Source: Gymnothorax reevesii
Lineage: Eukaryota > Chordata > Actinopteri > Anguilliformes > Muraenidae
Direction: 5' to 3'
DNA: 64,000 nt
Assembly (NCBI GenBank): GCA_029721435.1
Contig: CM056576.1
Location: 121,695,166-121,759,165 of the forward strand
A program made the translations under genes and the position numbers. The notes under the pieces were generated by a model. It worked only from the letters and a program-made list of their open reading frames with translations, was not told where the DNA came from and did not search any database. This document shows, piece by piece, positions 14,197 to 28,029 of the stretch; the first letter of the stretch is position 1, and each line of letters opens with the position of its first letter.

Positions 14197-14198
<2 letters not shown>
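9104..14198. other. intergenic DNA, candidate regulatory desert
   Basis: About 5 kb without a recognisable gene or mobile element. Long stretches (9,280-9,680; 10,400-11,280; 11,560-12,060; 13,400-13,900) are of balanced composition, non-repetitive and dotted with TAAT, GATAA and ATTTAAAT words, as seen in vertebrate conserved non-coding DNA. Conservation itself cannot be seen here. The plus-strand frame at 11,600-11,977 (125 codons) has no recognisable domain. Confidence 0.45.
13132..13147. other. 16-bp perfect palindrome
   Basis: AAACGGAGCTCCGTTT is a perfect inverted repeat with no spacer. It could be a dimeric protein-binding site or chance; nothing else marks its role. Confidence 0.5.
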
Positions 14199-14269
<71 letters not shown>

Positions 14270-14273
14270 TTTT
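14199..14273. repeat. AT microsatellite with T tail
   Basis: About 31 AT dinucleotides with one CA interruption, then a run of 13 T. The 77-codon minus-strand frame reading a Y-I repeat is a translation artefact. Confidence 0.97.
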
Positions 14274-16084
14274 ACGACATTAAACACAGTCATATCATAT
14301 GAATTCCTAACACAAACCACAAATGACATTTACTATTGCAATGGTCAAAATAAATAAACAATAAATGTGTCAGAATTTCCAAGACTGGCTATAGAATAAT
14401 TAATCAGTACCCCAAATTGCTTTCAGCGCTGGAGCGCATTTGAAGTTTGTGTTTTGGGACATAAGAGCCGATGCGGAAGACGTTAAGAGAGGCAGAGGCG
14501 CTATGGCTTTGTACGATCAAGCCTATTCGGTTCCTTTGAAGTTCCATAGCGAAAAAGCTGCTATGGCCTGCACTTTAGGGATTACACTGAGCACCACCCG
14601 GGTGAATTACTGCAGCAGAATGAAAGGAGCAGGCAGTCATCACTTCCTGACACGTCAGTGAAGGACCCCCTCAAGGTGTTCATTGACTTTCTGAACCCCC
14701 GAAATGAGTCTCCACCATCGACCATGAACAGTGTTGGGAGATTCAACTGTTAGCAGTTCTTCACAGTTAGCTCAAAAATTTTAAATGAGGACACATAAGT
14801 AATATATTTTTTTCTTGTTCTGTATGGTTTTATCTGCACTGGGAGTTTTATCTGTTCACCTTTACATGCCCAGTTTTTAAGAGCCAAAAAGAGCAATGTC
14901 TCTTTACCATTCAATATAATGAGCAATTAAAAGAATAGCGAGGTTTCAAGGGAGGAGGATGTAAGCATCTCCAATTCACCTCAAGCCAAACTCTGCCAGG
15001 ACAAGATGAGAGAAGAGTGTGTTCCGGCCTGGTAACATTTTATTAAATGTCATGACCCACTTACCAATTCTACAAAATTGTTACGAGCATGTGACATTAC
15101 CAGAAGTCTGCTAATAAAACTGGCATGACATGCTGACGTTATGGGGCAATGTTAGAAGACAATGTCCAACAACAACAACAAAAAAAAAAACATTAAAGCG
15201 CAGTCTGCAACTTTTCTGGGCTAGGAGTCACACAAGTCTACAGTTATTACTTATTCTTAATGGGAACAGCACTCCCAAAAGCAAAGGGGCGAGATTAAAG
15301 TTGGTTTATTCTTGAATCAACTGTAGTTAGGCTCTTTTCAACTTTGGACCATGACTAATCATTTTTGGAAATTTTACAGGGGTTTCTGAGTGCTATGGAG
15401 TACTTTGGCAGTTGAAAATCCTCAACATGACCAAGCCCAAACTTGTGCAACATAAATATCAGTAACTCAAAGATTCTTTGTGTTTAAGGAAGAGTCATTA
15501 ATTTTTCAAGATATTAATGCGGCCCATGTCCTCAGCCGGTTGGATTGACTTGCATAACAGTGCAGAACAGTAAAATCAGCTTTTGTTAGGTCAATTAATT
15601 TATCAAGATGAGAGGAATTTCCCCCTACACTGTAATTGTGAGGATAGGTTTTATTCTCAGAGCTGGAAATGTATAATTTGTAGCTACCTTCTGCCCATTT
15701 GTCCTTTGCTATTTTCTATGATGTTTTTTACTTTGAATATCTGTCAAGGCACAATCTGATATTGTCATGTAGGTGCTGTTTCGGTACTAAAAAAAATTAT
15801 GTCTGTCAATGTTTAACAGTATAGTCTACCAATGAATAGCAGCTCCGCTATGATGACGTCATGAAACCACAAATGCTTTCCAAATGTGCATTACAAGCAG
15901 CTAGCAAGGACCTTCAGCTAGCAGTTCGAACCAGTGAATCCCCCGAAGGTGAGTAATTTAAAGGTGAAAGTGATAATAAGATTATACGAAACTCAGGTAA
16001 AAAGGAATTTGGGTTTTCTAACAAACATGCATCCCAGTGAGTTTCTACTGCAAGAAAAGTTAATAACATTAGCGAGCTAGCAAA
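14274..16084. other. intergenic DNA without recognisable gene
   Basis: Unique AT-rich DNA with an A run near 15,180 and no recognisable exon. Frames at 14,440-14,661 and 15,130-15,315 are short and unmatched. Confidence 0.55.
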
Positions 16085-16588
16085 ATTTAATTTTTTGAAC
16101 TTTTTTTTTCCTTTTAAAAATTTGGCATTTCCATTCCCACCCGAATCTGGAATGTCCAATTGGGGAACTAATAACAAGGCTTTTGCATATGCGACCCCCT
16201 GATGCCAACTCAGGAGAGTGAAGACAGCTCGCGGCTCTCCTCCGAAGCACCTGCCTGTCAGCCAGTGCTTCTCATACACTCATTGGTTGAATCCTTGCAA
16301 GTCCAGAATGAGGACGGAGGATACCCGAACATGAACAAGCTTAGAATCTTCCTGACGAGTGCCCATCTGGCCAACAGTAGGCGCCTAAGGAATGAACAAA
16401 GCAATTTATAGTATCCCGGCAGACCCTTCCCAATTTGCATCCTTGTAGCGCATTGGCCAATTGCGCGTTACTTCTGAAAAAGCTGCCAACCACTGCCGGT
16501 TGATACAACCGGGGCTCAAACCTGTGCCGTGATAGTCACTTCAGCTTCGCAATGCGATACTTTAACCAAGTGAGCAATCTGGCAGCTC
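16085..16588 (-). mobile_element. tRNA-headed SINE, old copy
   Basis: Read on the minus strand from 16,588, the first about 90 bases look like a decayed tRNA. An A-box-like stretch (GCTCACTTGGTTAAAG type) is followed about 35-40 bases later by a B-box-like CAGGTTTGAGCCCCGG (16,511-16,528). A body of about 400 bases follows, and the copy ends in an A-rich tail at 16,085-16,120 (AAAGGAAAAAAA type). This order (Pol III head, body, A-rich tail) is that of a SINE. Target-site duplications are not evident. The minus-strand 121-codon frame at 15,914-16,279 overlaps the body and is not a gene. Confidence 0.6.
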
Positions 16589-17002
16589 ATGAGTTTGTAA
16601 ACTTTAGATAACTAAAATGCATGAAGTTTGTAAGCGTATCATACAGATTCAGAGCTGCTATTTATTGATGGACAGTAATGTTAGTCCTAGACGAGCAATA
16701 TCACATTGTGCATCAGCTACTTTTCACTGTTGGCAGGGGGTGCGTTCAGCAACATCGAAAAAGAGTGCCCTAGTGTTAAAACGGATCTCCCTCAGCGTTA
16801 AAACAAAAGGCAATTAAAACACAGTGTGTATTTCCAATGCCCAGATATAAGCTTGAATTTAACTTTGAAGCATCAAGGCAATACATAGGAGGTGATGTCC
16901 CACTACAGACTCACATGTCATCTGAAATACTGCCACTAATTAGGGCCAATATAATGCAGCGAAGGCTCTTTCCCCTCATGCTTTTCTGTCTTAACAGTGG
17001 AG

Positions 17003-17083
17003 AAAAAAAAAAAAAAAAACAGATCTCAAGAGGCAAAAGTGTGTTTTATTCTCTGTCCCGCTTTCTACCCCCCCCCCCCCCCC
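17003..17083. repeat. 17-base A run and 16-base C run
   Basis: A run at 17,003-17,019 and C run at 17,068-17,083 about 50 bases apart. Both are likely length-variable and prone to sequencing error. Confidence 0.9.
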
Positions 17084-17164
17084 ATTATAATCAATTTTAA
17101 AAAGGAGCCACTGAATTGTAAAGGATTTCTCTTGCAAAAACCTCACCGATTCCACGGAGTAGGA

Positions 17165-17339
17165 GTGTCATACTCCAGTCCTGGAGGACTTCTTGTATTT
17201 GTCGATTCCTTACAGTAAACAGCCAATTAGGGCCTTAAGAACAAGTTGTGTTGACTTGTTAGCCTTTCAGTAAGTTAAATTAATTACTAAAGCTGAGATA
17301 CCAAAAAAGTACTAGACCTTCAGGACCAGCGTTTCACAC
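17165..17339. mobile_element. MITE-like element, about 175 bp
   Basis: The two ends are imperfect inverted repeats of about 23 bases: TGTCATACTCCAGTCCTGGA on the left (17,167 onward), and the reverse complement of the right end (17,317-17,339) reads TGTGAAACGCTGGTCCTGAA. No coding capacity. I recognise this CTCCAGTCCTGGAGG-type end from common fish interspersed repeats, but cannot name the family. Confidence 0.55.
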
Positions 17340-20300
17340 CTTCACTTGAGAGCGAAAAGTAAAAGTTCAACCTACCACCATTACTCATTCGAGATGCTAT
17401 TAGCTCGTAAAAGATACAAATGAGGCTCTCAACATTTTAGTGGGTGAACCTCAATTATAAAAACTAAAAAAAAAAGCTGACGGTATTGCTAGAAGTCTAC
17501 ACAAAAAAGACATTTGTGACGGATAGCTCATTTTTGTGGTATCTTTGTGTTTCAATCTCTTGCAGTAATGTGTTCAGATTACCTCACTGAGGTTGTTTAC
17601 AATTCTCCAAAAAAAAAAAAGCTCCATTTAGTTCTTCCAACAAGCGGGAATTAGTGACTGCTCTTGATGGATTGAGGCACCTGTGCAAATGGCCACTCCA
17701 ACTGTGCCCAATAGAGCACGTTATGTTGATTAATTGACAACAGTTGGGACATGCTCCACCAACAGAGAGAGAGAGAGACCAAGGCGATTTGCTCTGAATG
17801 CAGTTTTACCACACCCTCCCCACACTAATGTCACAGCTGTGTCAAATATAACATCACCGAATAGTTAGGGTCTCTCCCAAGTGCTGTATGGATTTTGTGC
17901 TATATTTGACCATGCTAGGCAGTCATTGCTTATCTCTATAACTGCCTTTAAATTGACCTTGGCAAAGGGCAATGAAAATGCTGATTAAATATCAAGGCAA
18001 TAAATTGAGATTTTGGATGCTTATATGGTGAAATCCTCTCTGGGAATCTCTTCGTGTCATTGATCCTGGCCATATCAGTGAGGATAATGTTCAATAAATA
18101 GTGGCTGACCAATTCCCGTTACTGAATTGATCCAAATGATAAGAATTACTTTCGCAATGAGAAATACAATTGTTACAGCAGCACTAAAGCTGGGAACCGA
18201 CAAGTGATCAAAATTGTGGTCAGATATTTTTTTTATTTATTTACAAACGTACTACACTTTCTTCTAACTGGGGCCTGTCACTCAAGGCAGGATTTCTGAA
18301 TTGGCTAAATTACTGCTGAAAGTAGACCAGGGAACAGCTTATTACTTCAGCCCATATTACAGATTTAAAAGGTTTCTAAGTCTTATTTGGTCCAATTATT
18401 CAGCTGACTGGGTAATTATTTAACGAAGTTTGTGGAACAGGCCCAGGGAAGTTCTCACTGAGATTTGGGGTCTCTTTCTTAAGGAAGACCTCGCTCGACA
18501 GCAGCATTAATATCAACAATTACTTCTATACCTAACAATGTTGAGGGTCATTTGTAAATTTGTGTAAACAACATAGCAACAGCCTACACCATAAAATTCT
18601 CAAGAAAACAAATGCGAGAGGAATGGTAAGTGGTAAACAAACACATTGAATAAATGTTGGACAAAACCCAAAATGGTCATAATTTCAATTTTACTTTGAC
18701 TGTAACTTCAAATGAGAGGCTTCTGTAAAGTCAATGAGCCCCGAGCACTTATACTCTTCAGTAAAGCCCAGAAGAGGCAGGGGGACATAATTATTCATTC
18801 ACTGGATTCTCTCTTTACAAACAACACAGGTCACTTATTATATATATTATTCAAAATCAAAGTCATCCCTTCCAGTGTCCCTGACCGGAGGAGTTTACTG
18901 CCGTTGTACAAAGTGGCTGGTTAATATTTCATCTTCAGAAAATACCCAGCTTTTCTTTTTAAAACACAGAAAACAAAGTTGTTTTAGCAGTTGCTCTTGG
19001 GATTTCAGAAGGGGAAAAGGGAAAAAAGCATGCTGTCAAAGCTATCAAGTATTATTCTATGTAATGCGAGCCAAAAGGTACAAGGCTTGCAAGACTTATT
19101 ATTATTAGAGAACCCTACAGCACACTCTTTCTGCTGTCTGTTCAGCCTTGGTGTGTTTTCGAAATCACAAATGGTCTAATTAGTTTTGGCACTGAAACTA
19201 GTTTGGAAGGGGGGAAAACAAAACAGTAAATTAAGGACCTTAAAATGCCTCTGCCTTTTAACGGCACCAATTAGTATGAGCATCCAACTCTGCCTCAGTG
19301 TTTCAGAGGAGAAAACAATGATTTACTACAATTATTTGCAAGAATATTGTGATGCATTTAAATGTGAAGTCTAATGTGCACTAATCCTTACATATAAAAT
19401 GTTTGCCTGTTATCTTTAGCATATTTTCCCCTCTGTCAAAATTCTGTCACAAAGAAAAATGACTGTCTGAATTTGAGACAGTGTTACACTTAAGTAGATT
19501 ATGTAACACTTAAACAGATTATACAATTTTGCAGAGTTGTATAAAATTGTGCAGCACTAGATGTGGGGAATCCAGGTTCATAAAGAAAAATTTTGTTCCA
19601 CTTGCCTGGATTTGCCATTTAGCACTATTTCCCCACCAGGAGCTGGAACTAATTAGTGATTTCAGCTGGATTTCTTCATGGGTGGAAGATAAATATGGCA
19701 GGATTTTAACTTTCTAACCCCTTGTTTCCCCATCTTTGCATAGTGCCACTTCAGAACTTTCGGAGATAGACAGGGCTGAGGTTACCATCATTTGTCAACA
19801 TGGATGAAAACTTTGACATTTAAATTTCCCACAGAGATGAGAAAGGGACCCATAGGACCGGTGCTAAGACAAGTGAGGATACAAACAAAAGGGTAAACAA
19901 GCTTTAACGTCAAATGACAGACTCCAAACAAGTAAATTGTTCGCTTGTTAAAGCATTTTGGCAAAACTAAAACATTGGGCTTGTTAAAGAGCAGGACTCC
20001 TACGGTGGCCAGTGCTGCAACTCAACCAAACTCATTGTTTTCAACATATTATGACACATCCTGTTTATCCACTCTACATCATATGCGACCAAGATCAAGT
20101 AATTACCAAACATCTGCAACAGTTTACCTGAGTAATGCTCCCAATTACTTAGCATACCCAAGCTCCTAAAATTAAAACCAGATGCTGAATATTTGTTAGC
20201 AGCTCATGTTACAATAAGAACTGCAAACTCTGCGCGTGAATATTGCTACTGTTATTCTAACAATAGTGGCAGTGAGAGGAACAGGAAAACAAATTCCATT

Positions 20301-20340
20301 TAATGACTTGAGGCATATTCTAGTTAATAACGGATATAAA
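17340..20340. other. intergenic DNA, with a 20-bp tandem duplication
   Basis: No recognisable gene. A short AG repeat lies at about 17,764-17,778. Two adjacent 20-base copies (19,483-19,502 and 19,503-19,522; GTTACACTTAAGTAGATTAT and a copy with three changes) form a tandem duplication. The remaining frames are short and unmatched. Confidence 0.55.
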
Positions 20341-21833
<1,493 letters not shown>

Positions 21834-22149
21834 TACATACAAATGTTACATCATAGGATTGCGATATGCAGAAAGCAACTGAGTCACAGTAACCTGAATG
21901 TCCTGCTGTTGTTTGTTAGTTCTTTGAGATGGGATGTGCATTAGGAGTTCTGGTCAAGGGCTTAGGGCCTACCAAAAAGTCAACTTAGAATAGGAACCAA
22001 GAAAGTGGGAAGAGAGGAGATAGCGAGAGAGCAAATAGAGCAGAGAGAGGGAGGCCTAGTTCAGGGTTAGAGGAAGTTAGTGCCACTCCCATCATTTTTC
22101 TATTTCCAGTCCCCCGGCTGTGAGCTGAGAAGATCTTCCTCAAAGGGAG

Positions 22150-22200
22150 GTTTGATTAAACCTGCTAATTATCGAATTAATTAAACCCATCAAATTACAA
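22150..22200. promoter_or_regulatory. dense homeodomain-type site cluster
   Basis: Within 50 bases are TTGATTAAACC, GCTAATTATC, GAATTAATTAAACC and CAAATTAC, that is five or six overlapping TAAT/ATTA cores in alternating orientation. Such packing suits homeodomain, POU or Lhx-type factors. It is AT-rich, so chance is possible; function is inference only. Confidence 0.35.
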
Positions 22201-25200
22201 ACTTGATGAAGCCCGGTGATCAGAAGGGTTGGCCCCAACTGTGTCAGGCCCACAGGCAATAGTTAAAAGGTGATTTATCTCCCATTTGAGAGATGAGTCA
22301 TCCTACCGCGCTTCCTGTAATTTAAATCACGGTGATCGGTGGGAAACTGTACACGGAGGCTCACGTCTGGAATCGGCTGGCATTTGGTGAAACGTGTGAC
22401 CTAAATCCTTCGGACAGACAGCCACATGCAATGGCATTTTAGTCGTCACATCTTGCGAGTTACAAAGCCCGTTTAAAAAAATTTGGATGAGGAAGAATAG
22501 CTTTTAAAAGCAGATTTCTGTTGAGGCAATATGAGTTTCTTTAGAGGAATTCAAAACATCCAATGCAGTTGGATACTACCTGAAATTCTAAAGGACTGTC
22601 ACATGTAATATCTGAAAATGCTTGGAAATATACTTTAGGTCTTCAACCAGATGGAGGTCAAAAATTTTAAAAAGACTGTGAAGGTCCATTTTCAAAACAT
22701 TCGTTTTGATGTGCCGAGGATACCATTGACCGTGGTTATGGTGGCTGGCAACATCTTCATGGGAGACCTTGATGGGTGACAAAACCAAAAAAACAGCAAT
22801 AAAACACTGTGAGGCAAAATCTCCTGAAGGAGCGATCCTCTATCCTTATCCTGTACAGTATAAGTCATACACTGAGTGAACAGTATATCAGTATTCCAGC
22901 ATGGACTCAGTGTTGACCTTAGTGCCAGCACTTTACTGTACATGAATGGGTCATTGTCTGGGTAGTAAAATGGAGAAGCGCTGACAAGCATGTTCCAGCA
23001 TTGGCAACCATTGGTGAAATGGCCCAATGGAGCCGATTCAAATGTGGTTCACTTGTTCTTGTGCTTTTGCTTCTTGGCAAACATATGACTGCTTGCTTGG
23101 ATATTCCAATGGATCGGTTTTCCAAGGGCTCTGTTTTTGCATCGCTCCCAATCTGTCCGAGCATCTGAAACATATTTAGAGCGTTTCATCACATTTCATG
23201 TGAGCAATGCATCACGGCAGCCAAATGAAAACTGGCTGTACTTCACCCAAAACACAATATCTTCTCTAATGCACAATTTGCCGACAGAAAGAGCAGAGGA
23301 GGTCCTCAGTGAAGCCTTTGTTCATTGTTACTGGTACGTATTCATACAACTATTAATTGAACAATGAGCTGGGTCCCCTCACAGTAATATCTTTACAGCC
23401 TATGGACAGAAATATGGTGTGTGTATATTCTCACAGCCTGGGGATCTGTTGCGGCATCTGAGGTCTGCTCTGGAAAGAAACCTGATCTTCTGCGTCCCGA
23501 ATGCCCCAGTAGGTAGACCACAAAGCCATACTCCAGTAAGATGACACAAATGACTGTCGAAAGCACATCTCCTGCATTGCTGGAAGTGTGTCATTATTAA
23601 ACATATAGTGGAAGGGCAGCTGCTGTTCAACATATTGGGACTAAGCGATCATGACAACATATAACCAGGCATCAAAACGTTATGGATACTTGATTATTAC
23701 TCGCTTATACGGCTGGCTTTCCATGTTGTTTTTCATGTTGCGCCGAGTTCAAAGTTCTTCCACGTGCTGCAAAGTCTGAAGTAGGAATAAGTGAAGCTGC
23801 AGGGGTTTTGCAGTTGATTTACCCATCACGCCTAGCGTACTCAGATAGGGTTTCAAATCGCAAATCATTTTAGACCATGAAGCTCATGCAGCCAGCCAAT
23901 TTCCCTGTGGAGGAAAAAGCGAAACTAATACAGAAAAGTCCTCCAGATGCCAACATTGCTTTGTATGAGATAAAAATCAATGACTATGAGAGGGATTTGA
24001 GTTGATTCCTGTGCATGTCTAAGCACATATGTGTGGGGAGTTGAGTCATAGTTTGTGAGGATTCATTCAGGCCTGATCTCTGGGGGGGTTTGTTGTTTAT
24101 GGACACACACACAGCGCACTTGTGCACATACACTCGCAGACCTATCACAGGCATGAAGTGAAATGTTAGATGCAGTTTAAACTGATGTGCCGTAAAAACG
24201 CAACTTGTTTTAAGTAACTCCGATTTAAATTCTGAGGATTTTAATTAATCAAATTCAGTGGAAGTAACATGACTCAAGTGCAAGGAGTCAGTTGACACAA
24301 CATTTCATTTTTTGAGCGTATACATGCACCGACACACCAGTGGGAACATTTTCCTTGCGCTCCCTGAGTCTGTTATGCTGCAGGGGTCATACAGGCGAGC
24401 TCAGACATGCTGTTTGAACAATCCATCTCGCAGGGAGCACAATATCGGACTGCAGAGGCTAATCTCCAGCTGACGTTCTGACCCTAATTCATTTAAATAA
24501 ATGCGGCGCGAGCGCTCTCAGGCACCGCGCTTTTAATTTACTGCATTATTTAAATACGAGTCAACGACAAACAGGCGTCTAGAACGCTGATGCGCCGCTG
24601 CGGGGTGATTTGTCCCAGTAGGTTTTCACTAGTTTCTTTGCCTCCTCCACTGCTCTCATCTCCTCTCACTCAACCTTATCTTTACGGTCCCTCAAGATTG
24701 GAATAAAAGGTGTGCATTCCACCAGCCTTGGCCTTTTTGGCCTGCTCTCAGGTTATAATAAAGCTAGTTTTAATTAGGCCCAAGTGTCAGTTGGCCTGTG
24801 ATGAATGGAGAGAGACAGAAATCAGGCTACAGATGAAAACTATGGCATGTTAAATTCAGCAATAAAGCAGGCGTACATGCACGGTGCATGTGTTTCAAAT
24901 CACAGTAAATCTAGGACAGGTTTCAGCGTGGCATTGCAATGAACGCATCAGTATACGTTTTAATTCAGTTTACCATTTACCCTCAGTGTTTAGGAAAAGG
25001 AATCTTAAAAGGTTTAAACGGCGGGTTGTTTTTCTTTGAGCCGCAATGTCGTCACACCGCAACTAACGCACCTTTCCTTTTCCCTGTAGTCATCTTTCGC
25101 CATGCTAGTTCAACTGAGGGTAGAGATCCGGACTAGCCAGTAGCTGTAATTTAGGGCGGAATCCTTTACAATTAAAGCATGCAGTCACTGGATAAAAACA

Positions 25201-25704
25201 TTCATGAACTATCAACTATTCTTTCCACCGACAAGAGGCTATGATATGAACTTTTTTTGGGATTTGTTTTGTCACTGCCCTTTGATAAAAGAAGAGGGGA
25301 AAGGAATTTTTCCCAAAAGAACAACTTTCTTCATACAAATATTTTAATTACCTCTCCTCAGGCACCTAAAGTAAAACCATGAAGCAAAGCGTAGCAAACT
25401 AAAAAATATTTCAGATTAAAAAGACAACAATATTCAGTGAAAGAGAATCAAATATGGAGGATCAGAACTCTTGCTTTAAGGATGGTTTCTTTTTCAGTTA
25501 CACTCTGTTTATCTTCACCAGACAAACAGCCTTAGAGTAAATCCACAGATACACTTAAACATCTCTCGGAAAAAAAAGTGGATTTGTTAGGCATAAACGA
25601 TAACTGAGGCTTGATCTCTGCTGGCCTAAGGTAGGAAAATTTCTCATTTTCAGAAATGAGGCAACACCCCCACAGCATCAGGAATTAGGAGACCATTATA
25701 TATG

Positions 25705-25750
25705 GGTCTCAGTTAAGCCCAGTTATATTAGGTCTCAGTTAAGCCCAGTT
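25705..25750. repeat. 20-bp direct repeat, two copies
   Basis: GGTCTCAGTTAAGCCCAGTT occurs at 25,705-25,724 and again, identical, at 25,731-25,750, separated by six bases. This is a recent local duplication. Confidence 0.9.
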
Positions 25751-26708
25751 CAGCTCACCATTTGCCTTCAGGAACATTACCTTGCCTTGGATAATAGAAC
25801 TCATGCTTTTGAATCACCGCCAATAGAGTTACAGTGCAATGAAAATTTGTACGCGGCTTTGCTAGCCTTATTTTAGTTCCGGTTCCATTGGACCAGAGTC
25901 CATGGAGGAAATGAATGGGGTTCTCGATAATTGGCAAAAATAAGGTCCATGATTAAATTAATATGTGAGAAAAATTACCTTTTTGTTTGCTGTGATTGAA
26001 TACTCCAAACCTTTTTAAAAATGAAAGGCTTTTAGACCCTAAAGGCTGACTATTGCTATTGACATGCTATGTTTGAAGTAATATGGAACTACATCACCCT
26101 CTTATGATCCAGACCAGGAACCAAATGCAGAGTCAGAGTACAATCCAATAGTAGGGTTCATTGATAGTAATACGGTATTGACAGGGGGAAGGAGCGAGCC
26201 CAGAGCAGAATGAAACATATCAGTTCAAATGGTAAAGGCTTGGGTGGACAAGGCATGTCTGTGCACGGCCAGTGGCGATACGGAGCAACTGCCAGATGGA
26301 GTGCACATTTCGCCGGGGCAGAAATGTCAGGTGGCAGAACTAAGGAGTTTAGCAGCAATACTGCCACAGCCCTGATGGCTCCAGAGGGCTTGGGAGGTGT
26401 TCCTAATAAACTAAGCTAAGGAACAAACTGTAGGATGAAGACAGAGAGAAAGGCTGTAGTGCTTTTTCTTATTAATTGATCTAAGAAGAGGACTTTTGTA
26501 TTTTATTATCATTAAAGATAACAAATACTTTCCGAAGACAATAAACTTTCACGAGGAAATACTGACTGGTTGCTAAAAAGCATATAGCAAGTGAAAATTC
26601 AGTAGCTTCTACTCTCAGGGTACAGTATAAGTATTTACACCAACAAGCAAGTGAGGCAATAGGGAAAAACAAATATAAAACAGCTGGCAGGGAAAGCATG
26701 CGGGACAC

Positions 26709-26806
26709 AAACTAATCAGAAGAGGCAATATATCTAAAAGATATGCTAGCTGCTGGATGGGAGGAGACATGAAAAGGATTCAGATGAGAGTTGTGACACT
26801 ATCTTA
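26709..26806 (-). mobile_element. start of 3' LTR of gypsy 1
   Basis: On the minus strand this begins TGTCACAACTCTCATCTGAA right after the chromodomain region. It aligns over about 100 bases with 39,515-39,622 (shared GATGGG.GGAGAC and AAAGGGATTCA-like blocks, one 8-base indel). LTRs of this group usually start TGTCAC or TGTGAC. The LTR probably continues below 26,709, perhaps to about 26,100, but I cannot fix its end. Confidence 0.6.
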
Positions 26807-26849
26807 CCTTGAGGGACAGCACTTAGCAGCCCAGTGGTTGACCCTGGAC

Positions 26850-27830
26850 ACTGGGTGTCCAGGTAGGGGTCTAGGACCCAGCAATGCTCCCTAGGCCCAA
26901 ACCCCTCTCAGTTCACCAAAAATTGGCATCCGTGTCCCCTGTGCCAGATGTCCAGAATCTGATGTACAATGTAGGCGGGGCCACCATTGATGAGCCTGGG
27001 GGGCGGTGGGGAGTGGGAGGGAGGACTGCAGGGAGACAAAGACATGGGTTTAATTTCCGAGGCATGGAACACTGGATGAGTATTATAAAGGGAAAGGGGG
27101 AGGAGGAGCCTGATAAATAGGACAGGTGACTTGGGGAATGAGCCAATGAACCGAGGGCAAGCTTCTTCGACATCTCCTGGAATGGGATGTCCTTGTGGCG
27201 AGCTATACCCTCGACTGTACTTAGTAGACATGAGCTGGTTAGCAACAATGATTCCCTTGCTTCTGAAAGGCGGACACATGCCAAAGTAATAAGGCACTGG
27301 CTCATTTCCAGTCCCAGCAGGCGCAACAAACCAGGAACAGAGGAGAAGGAACTGCTGCTCTTCTCTCCTCAGACTAGTTGCTACCAGACAACACTGAAAA
27401 GCAGACATGCCCAGACTCTGGATCAGCCTTTCCACCTAGCTGTAAGTCTCTGGGTGGAACCAGAAAGTTGTAATAAACTGCAGGGGTGTAATTTACTTAA
27501 TTTAGAGGGGTCGCACATTGTACAAGCTGCAACAAACACCCAGGTATCCTAGCAGATTGTTGGAGACAAAAAGCACTGACAAATGGGGGCAAGAGTACGA
27601 GGGATGCCAAAATTGTATGCCAGCTGAGAGGGGTGGGCCCAGGAACGGACCGCGCCTCTCACTCTCCTGGGGACAAAGAGACTGTTAGGCAAAGTGTTCA
27701 GTGGAGAGGGACAGGACAAAACCGCCCCTTCGACCTCACTCTCCACTTGGAGTTTGGTGGCCACCAGAGGATGAATACCCAAAAGGATGTTCTCAGGAGG
27801 ATATTTGGGTACCAAAGGGTACAGATGAGA
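26850..27830 (-). pseudogene. gypsy 1 integrase and chromodomain remnant
   Basis: The N-terminal zinc region is recognisable near 27,550-27,720 (SLFVPRRVRG, WAHPSQL, then AACTMC as the Cx2C pair). The catalytic core with its aspartates is missing: the frame jumps near 27,435-27,500 to the post-core part (GMSAFQCCL). The C-terminal part reads PRFIGSFP and HPVFHASEIKPM, followed by a P-rich linker, PRLINGGP, and across 26,908 the chromodomain motif EGFGPREHCW. The core deletion alone abolishes integration. Confidence 0.85.
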
Positions 27831-28029
27831 TAGGGAGTCAGGCTTAGTATTCTTAGACCCAGGACAATAAGTCTAGATGGAGTTGAATCTTGTGAGGAAG
27901 AGGGACTAACAAGTTTATCCGAGGTTCAACCTCTTCACAGTTGAGAGGTACACCAGGTTGCAATAGTCTCCTGAAACAAGGAAGGGGCGACTGAACCCCT
28001 CCAATCAGTGCCTTCACTCTTCAAAGGCG

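Larger units (their letters stand above)
21836..26708. other. intergenic DNA without convincing gene
   Basis: Mostly unique sequence. A 69-codon minus-strand frame (23,431-23,640) opens right after a TAG that could serve as a splice acceptor and contains W-rich peptides, but neither it nor frames at 22,690-23,173 match a family I know. A CpG-richer stretch lies at 24,500-24,605. From about 26,100 to 26,708 the sequence may be the rest of the gypsy LTR (see below), but its boundary is not visible. Confidence 0.5.

Noticed and set aside
14096..14329. 77-codon minus-strand frame with Y-I repeats
   Set aside because: Translation of the AT microsatellite.
15914..16279. 121-codon minus-strand frame
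   Set aside because: It covers the body and A-rich tail of the SINE copy; no protein family is recognisable.
26908..27329. 138-codon minus-strand frame overlapping the integrase region
   Set aside because: It is a shifted frame over the same DNA; the frame carrying PRFIGSFP and the chromodomain lead-in is the meaningful one.
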